Source: Ryuthela nishihirai (Eukaryota; Arthropoda; Arachnida; Araneae; Heptathelidae). Taken from it: 64,000 nucleotides of DNA. The stretch covers positions 25,817,801 through 25,881,800 of the forward strand of contig JAWZYU010000019.1 in assembly GCA_038380435.1 (NCBI GenBank). The letters run 5' to 3'. Below, in pieces: positions 33,036 through 45,000 of this stretch (the stretch's first letter is position 1; the number at the start of each line of letters is the position of its first letter). The position numbers and the translations under genes were made by a program. A model generated the notes under the pieces. The model searched no databases. It saw only the letters and a list, made by a program, of their open reading frames with translations, and had not been told where the DNA came from.

Positions 33036-36000
33036 GTAAGTATATTTCTATTAGAATATAATGTGGAATAATAGAGAGTGATCAAAAAGTCGCTGTGCAC
33101 CAGATAAGGAATGAGAGATTCATACCTGTACAATTACAATAAATGTTGAAAGTGTGTCCCACGCGTCTCCAGACATTTAGTAACACGCCGAACTGTGTTC
33201 TTGAAGACGTCATTCAATACAGCACGGTCCACATTCCGAATGTATTCTGCAATGGCCGTCTTCAAATCATCAATTGTGCGGGAATTGTCCGATACACAGA
33301 GTTTTTCGTCGCAACCCAGAGATAAAAATCGGGTGGGGAGAGATCCGGGGATCATGGAGGCCAAATGTTTTTCGAAATGATTCTGTCCCCAAACAGGTCA
33401 TGCAAGAGTGCCATAGACATATGCGATGTGAGCGCGGTGGCGCCATCCTGCTGAAAGTGTGCCCTGTTAATTTCGTCTTCTGATAATTGTGCAAAGAAAC
33501 GATAAAGAATATTGCCACAGTATCGTTGGGAGTTGACAGTCTCGGAGAAAAAAACGGGTCCCACTATGCGCCTACGAAAAATTTCAATCCAAACACCAAT
33601 CATCTGATCATTAAGTGGCGACTCGTGGAACTCACGAGGATTGTGTGAGGACCAGAGGCGTGAGTTTTAACTGTTTACATACCCCAACAAATGGAAGCAC
33701 ATCTCGTCTTTGAAGAATGTGACGTCCAAAATGTCCTCTCCTTCACGGTCAATAAAGTCTACAAACCATCTGCAGTACGCACTCTGCTTACCACTGTCGG
33801 CAGGTTTTAATTCAAGCATGGATGTGATTTTTTTTAGAGCGTAGGCTTAGGTGTTTGTTTACAGCCGTATGGGCCGTGCCATATGAAACACCAACCTGCT
33901 GTGACAAACTCCTGATGGACGTTTTCGGACTTCGGAGCATGCGGTCTGCGATATCCAACACTTTCTCCTCTGTCAGTATTGATGGCCTACCAGATCTGGA
34001 CGTGTCACACACGGACCGGTTTTCTGTGATTTCTGGATTTCTGAATCAACTGTCGCACTGCATTACGATGGGGCACCTTGGATTCCGGAAACTGCCTGGA
34101 ATCGTTGTTGAACGTCTTGTGTGTATTCTCCACCACACCGAAACACATGTTCCACAAGGAACGTACGCTTCTCAACAGATAACACCATTGCCACAACGCA
34201 CGTCTACAGTACCTGACTGCTTGGCTTAATATGGGTCACTGACTGCTTGGCAGGAAGGCGACCACGACCGCGTCTCTCCCACTAACGTCACACTAACGCC
34301 ATCACGTGTCCCTAAATGTCTTGAGACGCACTAGACACACTTTCAACGTTTATTGTAACGGTACAGGTATTCCTCATCAGGTGCACAGAGACTTTTTGAT
34401 CACCCTATAGTAATAGTATCAATTCTTTCAACTTTGATGACTCGAAATATTTTCTTTTGGATATTTTGGTGACAAACAGAGCACACAGAAAAAAAAATCC
34501 ATAATATTAATTAAAATCAATATGACATTTAATTGAAAACATTAATTAAATGTCATTGTCTCCAAATGTCTCCAATATATATTGATTTAATTAATTGTCA
34601 TGAAACAATTAATTAAATCAATATATATTGGAGTGAGAAATACACCGTCGCAGACATGAATACACTGTCGCAATTTAAAACACACTGTCGAAGTGATTAA
34701 CACCCCGTCACAGCCATAATCACCTCACAGCATTTTGACAGTTTGCCTGCATTGCCATCGGACTCTGCATTAGGAGCGCTCTCTATTCGGGTGTGTTGCA
34801 CTCTTCTTCACAACTCTGACCAATTTTATTTTCTGGAACTCATCTGACTAGTAAGGGACATTGATCTTTATTGCTGTTTGTCTTCCCTGGCCAGGCTGGC
34901 TCAAGCAGGTAAGCGAGGTAAGCACCGCATCGGGGTATATTCTCCAAAGCTGTGCTTTCGACAATGTGATGCCTGTAAAAATGTCTGAAAAGGGGTGCCA
35001 GCACAAACATACCTTGCTTGGCCGGTCCTTTCCCTTGTGAATGGCACCTTTTGTGCTGTGTGCTGGGTCCTTTCCCTTGTGAATGGCACCTTTTGTGCTG
35101 TGTGCTGGGTCCTTTTCCTTGTGAATGGCACCTTTTGTGCTGTGTGCTGGGTCCTTTCCCTTGTGAATGGCACCTTTTGTGCTGTGAGCTGGATCCTTTC
35201 TCTTGTGAATGGCACCTTTTGTGCTCCGTGCTCGGTCCTTTCCCTTGTGAATGGCACCTTTTGCGCTCCGTGCTGGGTCCTTTCCCTTGTGAATGGCACC
35301 TTTTGTGCTCCGTGCTGGGTCCTTTCCCTTGTGAATGGCACCTTTTGTGCTCCGTGCTGGGTCCTTTCCCTTGTGAATGGCACCTTTTGTGCTGTGTGCT
35401 GGGTCCTTTCTCTTGTGAATGGCACCTTTTGTTCTGTGTGCTGGGTCCTTTCCCTTGTGAATGGCACCTTTTGTGCTGTGAGCTGGGTCCTTTCTCTTGT
35501 GAATGGCACCTTTTGTGCTCCGTGCTGGGTCCTTTCCCTTGTGAATGGCACCTTTTGTGCTCCGTGCTCGGTCCTTTCCCTTGTGAATGGCACCTTTTGT
35601 GCTCCGTGCTGGGTCCTTTCCCTTGTGAATGGCACCTTTTGTGCTGTGTGCTGGGTCCTTTCCCTTGTGAATGACACCTTTTGTGCTCCGTGCTGGTTCC
35701 TTTCCCTTGTGAATGGCACCTTTTGTGCTATGTGCTGGGTCCTTTCCCTTGTGAATGGCACCTTTTGTGCTCTGTGCTGGGACATTTCCGTTGTGAATGG
35801 CACCTTTTGTGCTGTGTGCTGGGTCCTTTCCCTTGTGAATGGCACCTTTTGTGCTCTGTGCTGGGTCCTTTCCCTTGTGAATGGCACCTTTTGTGCTGTG
35901 TGCTGGGTCCTTTCCCTTGTGAATGGCACCTTTTGTGCTGTGTGCTGGGTTCTTTCCCTTGTGAGTGGCACCTTTTGTGCTCCGTTCTCGGTTCTTTCCC

Positions 36001-39000
36001 TTGTGAATGGCACCTTTTGTGCTCCGTGCTGGGTCCTTTCCCTTGTGAATGGCACCTTTTGTGCTGTGTGCTGGGTCCTTTCCCTTGTGAATGGCACCTT
36101 TTGTGCTCCGTGCTGGGTCCTTTCCCTTGTGAATGGCACCTTTTGTGCTGTGTGCTGGGTTCTTTCCCTTGTGAATCTTCTTTCCCTCCGTTCTTTCCCT
36201 CCGTGCTCGGTCCTTTCCCTTGTGAATGGCACCTTTTGTGCTCCGTGCTCGGTCCTTTCCCTTATGAATGGCACCTTTTGTTCTGTGTGCTGGGTCCTTT
36301 CCCTTGTGAATGGCACCTTTTGTGCTGTGTGCTGGGTCCTTTCCCCTTGTGAATGGCACCTTTTGTGCTCTGTGCTGGCTCCTTTCCCTTGTGAATGGCA
36401 CCTTTTGTGCTCTGTGCTGGCTCCTTTCCCTTGTGAATGGCACCTTTTTTGCTCCGTGCTGGGTCCTTTCCCTTGTGAATGGCACCTTTTGTGCTGTGTG
36501 CTGGGTCCTTTCCCTTGTGAATGGCACCTTTTGTGCTCTGTGCTGGGTCCTTTCCCTTGTGAATGGCACCTTTTGTGCTCTGTGCTGGCTCCTTTCCCTT
36601 GTGAATGGCACCTTTTTTTCTCCGTGCTGTGTCCTTTCCCTTGTGAATTGCACCTTTTGTGCTGTGTGCTGGGTCCTTTCCCTTGTGAATTGCACCTTTT
36701 GTGCTGTGTGCTGGGTCCTTTCCCTTGTGAATGGCACCTTTTGTGCTCTGTGCTGGGTCCTTTCCCTTGTGAATGGCACTTTTTGTGCTGTGTGCTGGGC
36801 CCTTTCCCTTGTGAATGGCACCTTTTGTGCTCCGTGCTGGGTCCTTTCCCTTGTGAATGGCACCTTTTGTGCTGTGTGCTGGGTCGTTTCCCTTGTGAAT
36901 GGCACCTTTTGTGCTCCGTGCTGGGTCCTTTCCCTTGTGAATGGCACCTTTTGTGCTCTGTGCTGGGTCCTTTCCCTTGTGAATGGCACCTTTTGTGCTC
37001 TGTGCTGGGTCCTTTCCCTTGTGAATGGCACCTTTTGTGCTGTGTGCTGGGTCCTTTCCCTTGTGAATGGCACCTTTTGTTCTGTGTGCTGGGTCCTTTC
37101 CCTTGTGAATGGCACCTTTTGTGCTGTGTGCTGGGTCCTTTCCCTTGTGAATGGCACCTTTTGTGCTGTGTGCTGGGTCCTTTCCCTTGTGAATGGCACC
37201 TTTTGTGCTGTGTGCTGGGTTCTTTCCCTTGTGAATGGCACCTTTTGTGCTCCGTTCTCGGTCCTTTCCCTTGTGAATGGCACCTTTTGTGCTCTGTGCT
37301 GGGTCCTTTCCCTTGTGAATGGCACCTTTTGTGCTGTGTGCTGGGTCCTTTCCCTTGTGAATGGCACCTTTTGTGCTGTGTGCTGGGTTCTTTCCCTTGT
37401 GAATGGCACCTTTTGTGCTCCGTGCTCGGTCCTTTCCCTTGTGAATGGCACCTTTTGTGCTCTGTGCTGGGTCCTTTCCCTTGTGAATGGCACCTTTTGT
37501 GCTCCGTGCTGGGTCCTTTCCCTTGTGAATGGCACCTTTTGTGCTGTGTGCTGGGTCCTTTCCCTTGTGAATGGCACCTTTTGTGCTCTGTGCTGGGTCC
37601 TTTCCCTTCTGAATGGCACCTTTTGTGCTGTGTGCTGGGTCCTTTCCCTTGTGAATGGCACCTTTTGTGCTCTGTGCTGGGTCCTTTCCCTTGTGAATGG
37701 CACCTTTTGTGCTGTGTGCTGGGTCCTTTCCCTTGTGAATGACACCTTTTGTGCTCCGTGCTGGTTCCTTTCCCTTGTGAATGGCACCTTTTGTGCAATG
37801 TGCTGGGTCCTTTCCCTTGTGAATGGCACCTTTTGTGCTCTGTGCTGGGACATTTCCGTTGTGAATGGCACCTTTTGTGCTGTGTGCTGGGTCCTTTCCC
37901 TTGTGAATGGCACCTTTTGTGCTCCGTGCTGGGTCCTTTCCCTTGTGAATGGCACCTTTTGTGCTCCGTGCTGGGTCCTTTCCCTTGTGAATGGCACCTT
38001 TTGTGCTCTGTGCTGGGTCCTTTCCCTTGTGAATGGCACCTTTTGTGCTGTGTGCTGGGTCCTTTCCCTTGTGAATGGCACCTTTTGTGCTCCGTGCTGG
38101 GTCCTTTCCCTTGTGAATGGCACCTTTTGTGCTGTGTGCTGGGTCCTTTCCCTTGTGAATGGCACCTTTTGTGCTCCGTGCTGGTTCCTTTCCCTTGTGA
38201 ATGGCACCTTTTGTGCTGTGTGCTGGGTCCTTTCCCTTGTGAATGGCACCTTTTGTGCTGTGTGCTGGGTTCTTTCCCTTGTGAATGGCACCTTTTGTGC
38301 TCCGTGCTCGGTCCTTTCCCTTGTGAATGGCACCTTTTGTGCTCCATGCTGGGTCCTTTCCCTTGTGAATGGCACCTTTTGTGCTCTGTGCTGGGTCCTT
38401 TCCCTTGTGAATGGCACCTTTTGTGCTCTGTGCTGGGTCCTTTCCCTTGTGAATGGCACCTTTTGTGCTCCGTGCTCGGTCCTTTCCCTTGTGAATGGCA
38501 CCTTTTGTGCTCCGTGCTGGGACATTTCCGTTGTGAATGGCACCTTTTGTGCTGTGTGCTGGGTCCTTTCCCTTGTGAATGGCACCTTTTGTGCTCCGTG
38601 CTGGGTCCTTTCCCTTGTGAATGGCACCTTTTGTGCTCCGTGCTGGGTCCTTTCCCTTGTGAATGGCACCTTTTGTGCTCTGTGCTGGGTCCTTTCCCTT
38701 GTGAATGGCACCTTTTGTGCTGTGTGCTGGGTCCTTTCCCTTGTGAATGGCACCTTTTGTGCTCCGTGCTGGGTCCTTTCCCTTGTGAATGGCACCTTTT
38801 GTGCTCCGTGCTGGGTCCTTTCCCTTGTGAATGGCACCTTTTGTGCTGTGTGCTGGGTCCTTTCCCTTGTGAATGGCACCTTTTGTGCTCCGTGCTGGTT
38901 CCTTTCCCTTGTGAATGGCACCTTTTGTGCTGTGTGCTGGGTCCTTTCCCTTGTGAATGGCACCTTTTGTGCTGTGTGCTGGGTTCTTTCCCTTGTGAAT

Positions 39001-42000
39001 GGCACCTTTTGTGCTCCGTGCTCGGTCCTTTCCCTTGTGAATGGCACCTTTTGTGCTCCGTGCTGGGTCCTTTCCCTTGTGAATGGCACCTTTTGTGCTC
39101 TGTGCTGGGTCCTTTCCCTTGTGAATGGCACCTTTTGTGCTCTGTGCTGGGTCCTTTCCCTTGTGAATGGCACCTTTTGTGCTCCGTGCTCGGTCCTTTC
39201 CCTTGTGAATGGCACCTTTTGTGCTCTGTGCTGGGTCCTTTCCCTTGTGAATGGCACCTTTTGTGCTCTGTGCTGGGTCCTTTCCCTTGTGAATGGCACC
39301 TTTTGTGCTGTGTGCTGGGACCTTTCCCTTGTGAATGGCACCTTTTGTGCTCCCTGCTCGGTCCTTTCCCTTGTGAATGGCACCTTTTGTGCTCCGTGCT
39401 GGGTCCTTTCCCTTGTGAATGGCACCTTTTGTGCTGTGTGCTGGGTCCTTTCCCTTGTGAATGGCAAATTTTGTGCTCCGTGCTGGGCCCTTTCCCTTGT
39501 GAATGGCACCTTTTGTGCTCTGTGCTGGGTCCTTTCCCTTGTGAATGGCATCTTTTGTGCTGTGTGCTGGGTCCTTTCCCTTGTGAATGGCACCTTTTGT
39601 GCTCTGTGCTGGGTCCTTTCCCTTGTGAATGGCACCTTTTGTGCTCTGTGCTGGCTGCTTTCCCTTGTGAATGGCACCTTTTGTGCTCCGTGCTGGGACC
39701 TTTCCCTTGTGAATGGCACCTTTTGTGCTCTGTGCTGGGTCCTTTCCCTTGTGAATGGCACCTTTTGTGTTCTGTGCTGGGTCCTTTCTTTTTTGAATGG
39801 CACCTTTTGTGCTATGTGCTGGGTCCTTTCCCTTGTGAATGGCACCTTTTGTGCTCCGTGCTGGGTCCTTTCCCTTGTGAATTGCACCTTTTGTGCTGTG
39901 TGCTGGGTCCTTTCCCTTGTGAATGGCACCTTTTGTGCTCTGTGCTGGGTTCTTTCCCTTGTGAATGGCACCTTTTGTGCTGTGTGCTGGGTCCTTTACC
40001 TTGTGAATGGCACCTTTTGTGCTCCGTGCTGGGTCCTTTCCCTTGTGAATGGCACCTTTTGTGCTCTGTGCTGGGTCCTTTCCCTTGTGAATGTCACCTT
40101 TTGTGCTCCGTGCTGGGTCCTTTCCCTTGTGAATGGCACCTTTTGTGCTGTGTGCTGGGTCGTTTCCCTTGTGAATGGCACCTTTTGTGCTGTGTGCTGG
40201 GTCGTTTCCCTTGTGAATGGCACCTTTTGTGCTCCGTGCTGGGTCCTTTCCCTTGTGAATGGCACCTTTTGTGCTGTGTGCTGGGTCGTTTCCCTTGTGA
40301 ATGGCACCTTTTGTGCTGTGTGCTGGGTCCTTTCCCTTGTGAAGGCACCTTTTGTGCTGTGTGTTGGTCAAGATCAATGATGTGGAATTTTAGGGGTTTT
40401 TAATTGCTGCACGTTTCCTCTTGTCATCGGTGGCTCTTGTTGCTTGTTTCCACAGTGAACTTTTCGTTCAACTGTGGTGTTAACTAAGTTCCAAAACTCT
40501 TCCCTGCGGAGAGACCTTTCCTACCAAAATTCAACAGATGTGAAGAAACAATAACTCTTAATTCCGACTGCACACTTCGGAGTGGATGCAAAGAAAAAGA
40601 TTTTGTTCACCCTGGCACTATGGAGAAAAACTTCAAAAGCTGTTGCCAGAAAAGAAGAAAATGCAGTTTTGTTGTGTATGCAAATCAAACAGAACAAAAC
40701 CAAAAGCTGGTTTAGACAGAGCAGGGACAATTTGCCACTGAAGAAGAATCCACAGGCACATGACATTTACGTTTGGACTGATGATAAAGGGGCCAAGGCC
40801 ACTTTTACAGAATAGTCCAGGAAAGGATGAAGAATTGTTAAACATGACATTTTCCCAGATAATGCCCAACTACAGTATAATACCAGCCAGAGCCAGGATA
40901 CAGTCTTGCTGGCTGTGGACACTGCTTCGTATAGTATAATTTCTGATGGGTATCATATGACAGTCGATCAATTGTTTTCCTTCTGAGCGGAACGTTTTTC
41001 GCGCACAGCAGGCTAAATGTCCAAGTTAGAAGGACCCCAAGGGATTAGAGAAGATTGGAGGATGGAACCCACTGGACAACTGTTAGGAGACAGGTGGTAT
41101 CTTCCCATCAAGGCCATCCAGCGTGTTCTTTAATTCGTACAGGCTATGCACATGGGACCACGGCTTAATGTCCCTCCAATGGATGGTGGTTTTTCCAAGC
41201 CCATCAGTGTCCCCTACTGATTGAGGGCAGGGAGGGGAGTTTTGTGGAGATAAATCTCAATGCTGGCCCAGCTGGGACTCAAACCTGGGAACTGCAGATT
41301 ACAAGCCGGGCACACTATTGACTGAACCACCTTCACCTCTCAGTCGATAAGGAGGCTGCTGGTGGTTGCGTCTTACAGTACTTGCTCTCTATAAATCAAG
41401 ACCTTTTGTCATACCCTAAATTTAAGTACCCTGCATATAGATGGATGGGATGATATTGGGGAAAAGGTAATCAAAGGAGTAGGCATTGGGATTCCATGTC
41501 TTGTGGGTGAATTGGAAGTTGTCAACAGGCGAGGACACAATTATGAAACACGATTACTTCACCTAATTTTGCTTCAGGAAATTATTGCTAACACATTTCT
41601 ACAGTGGAGATAAAACTGGAGCTTGAATTATGCCATTCACTGAAAATGGGCACTCATTCACAAGGCAGAGGCTCATACATTATATGACTATCGGCCAAAA
41701 ATGATCTACACATGCTACTTAGGGTAGCCAGCGAAGTAATGGAATGGTGAGTTTAAATTATAGAAAGGTGCATCTGACCTGAGCAGTGACTCTGGCTGTA
41801 CCGAAAAGAACGTGGAAACTCATCTAGACCTCTGCAGTAAAATGATTCCTGGTTCATCTTCCTCAGTCCTCGTGGCGAAAAAACAGATTGGCACTTTTAG
41901 TTTCAATGGTGCAGCGATAAAAAGATCATGTGGGTCACCTCTAATGGATGGCTCAAGATAGTTCGTAAAAGGAGTACAGTCGCTCAAAAAAGTATCCGAA

Positions 42001-45000
42001 CACTATGGGTGATTACAGAATTCAGAAAAAATATCTGGCAACGATTTTTTTTAGGAATTAGTGATCTGGCAACCTTGGTTTACATGTTATTTCTGAGCAT
42101 GTTCTTTGTAGTTTCTACATTATAATTGTTGCACTACACTTTTACGACATTTATTCGTATGCATTTCGGGGTTTTATTTTAAGTTTTGGTTGAAGGTTCC
42201 ATGTCTTTTAGCTTTTCTTTTGCTTTTTGTTTGATGCATTATTACTTAAGCTGTGGATGCACCATGAAACTCCAAACAACCAATCAGCCAATTATATTGG
42301 AGATTTCATGGAACAATGTTGAAGAATGTGGGTGGTAGTGATGTTGAGTAATGTGGGTAGCGATGCCAGGGAATGTTTATAGCGGTGTTAGGGAAATATG
42401 AATAGCGGGTTGGGTTGGGTTGTTTTACCTCTGAGCGGCATTTTTTTGCACACCACAGGCTAAATGGCCAGCCACAAGGACTCCTAGAGCCCAGAGAAGG
42501 TTGGGGGAGGGGACCCACTGGAACAGCTGTTGAGAGACAGATGGTAGCCTCCCGTCAAGGCCATCCAGTGTGTTTTTAAGGTGCACAGGGTATGGCTCTT
42601 CCGCACACGGGCCACGGCTTAACGTCCCATCCAACGGACGGCCGCCTTTCTAAGCCCAGCGGTGTCCCCTACTGACTGTGGGCATTGTGGGGAATTTTGC
42701 GGAGATAAATCTCAACGTTGATCCAGCTGGGACTCGAACCTGGGAACTACAGATTACGAGCCTCGCGCATGGATAGTGGTGTCAGGAAATGTGCATAACG
42801 GTGTCATAGAATGTGCAGAGAGGTGCAGGGAATGTGCATGCGGGAATGTGTGTAGCAGTGTCGGGGTGTGCGCGCAGCGGTGTCGGGGAATGTGCGCAGC
42901 GGTGTCGGGGAATGTATAGTACATCATTTCTCTTGCAATATACTGTACAGATGTTAGTTATGCTGTCATATAAAGTTTGTTATATATAAAAATTGTGTTG
43001 TTAAACATGGTATCAGTTTGTAAAATGTTTTATTTATAGCATGTTGTTATTAAATATGGTATCAGGTTTAAAATGCTTTCAGTCAACAACAGAACTGAGA
43101 ACTGTATTGCAAGAGGAATGATGTAGGATCCATTTTGACACACTCCAAAATCTGCTGGTATCCAAGCTGCGACTTTTGCAAGTTATCATGAAAGTACATG
43201 GTAGTTCGATATTGCACTCAAACAACTGACGACAATTGTCCAATATATGTGTAAATATGGATTTCTAGGACGCTTGTAAAATCACCTTATTTAATACTTG
43301 CAATACTAATATCTGTTCCTTATTATCTTTAGTCCTCTCTATCTAAGACATATCTTTGTTGTTTTTTCAGCCACGACAACCATTGCTTACCTCTATACCT
43401 ACCACAGATACGACTGGGGAAATACAACGTATTCCACTGTTAATGCCATTTTCTCTCTCATTGGATTGGTGATTACGTTGATTGCAGTTCCCGTCTTTAC
43501 GAAAGTCCTCAAACTAGGTGACCCAACACTGGGAATCGTGGGAACGGTCTCTGTTGTGGGAAAACACATTGTTATCGCCTTGGCATCGTATCCTTGGATT
43601 TATTACGTGGGTAAGTATATATTGAAATATACCAAGAATTTTCACACGTAGAAAATTTGTTTTATCGTGGAGAGAGAGAGAGATACATTTTAATTATGTG
43701 TTAATTAGAGTAACCTATGCATTATCAATCAGTGTTCTTATTCACAGTAAAATAAATGAAGAAAACGGAACGAGAGAGCACTAAGTAGAAAGAGGAATTA
43801 GCAATTCCAGAATTTGTATATTGCTACTTTCAAGAAACAGAAATGTCTCAATTGCTTCGAAGTAAATATTCAAAATTTCAGGAGTTTTTCTCTTTGCTTT
43901 TCTTGTAGCTTCTTACAAGAAAAGTTTGCATCGCAGTTCATCCCCACTGGACGGGTTAAAGTCGCCTTTGCGTGAGTTGTTGAGTTGAGTGTTGCGTGAG
44001 TAGTTGAGTCTAATCAGTGAGCTGATTCATTTGGCACATCGCTACTTTTATAACCTAATTGCTTATGCGCAGTAATAGCCGATAGCAGATGAGCATCTTG
44101 GGTTTGTCCATTGTGCAGAGAGCGAATTTTGATAGAATATCCTGCTCAGTAGAGGTTCTGCTTAGTCAATCACCATTTGACAAGAGTAGGTATTCAGTTG
44201 TTGGAGATTTTGTCCATGATTTGTGACTAGATAGAAATTATCATATGCCAAATGATATTGTTAAATGTATGTTGTAAAAGATATTTCATCCAATGACGAA
44301 ACGTTAATAGAAGTGAGGAAAGTAATGCTTCCCTTAAAATTCTTAAGAATAAAAAGAAAATGATTTATTAAATATTTGCATGTGATCAAACGTTTTCACA
44401 TAAAAGTAAAATTATTTTCTTAGCTTTAATAAGTTCATTCTAGCACATAATTTGCATTTCAATAATATTCTTCGATACTTCCATAGCGAAGCAAGCAAGG
44501 TATTCCATTCTCGAGGTGGAATCATTATATCCGAACACCCCATTGGACACAGTCTTAGAAATCATAACACAGAAACCGAAAAATGACCCTGCGTTATCAG
44601 ATGTTGAAGCAGAGGAAATTTGCAAAATTATTGAAATGGTGTTCGAGGCAAATTATTTCACCTTCAACAAATTGAACTGCAAACAGCAGAAAGGAGCTCC
44701 TATGGGATTCCCACTTTCCCGCATCGTTTCAGACATTGCGTTAAGATCCCTAGAAGATAGAATTGTTAGCAAAAGGCGAAATGAAATTATCCTATGACAG
44801 AGATTTATTGATGATCACATCGGCATCTGGAATGCCAATGGTCTTTTGAGTCTTTTGCAATGAGCCTCGCGTTGGATAGTTCTGATTTAGAGGTTATGGC
44901 TATTTCTACAATAGAGTGTTCTATTTCAACCTGTATAAAGAACGCCATTTATTTTTTCGTTTTTGATTGGTTCTTTGATTTTCCCAGCTTCGCAATTTAT

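Noticed and set aside
34848..40403. Open frames up to 1707 codons encoding 14-residue repeats
   Set aside because: Five frames are open at once, the unit is a minisatellite inside a GT-AG intron, and indels change frame without consequence. Not accepted as genes.
40582..40815. 77-codon Lys-rich frame as a host gene
   Set aside because: No motif, lies in intron 1 among mobile-element debris, overlapping open frames on the other strand.
43466..43651. Separate small gene in the exon 2 region
   Set aside because: It is the reading frame of exon 2 of the transporter run past its donor site.
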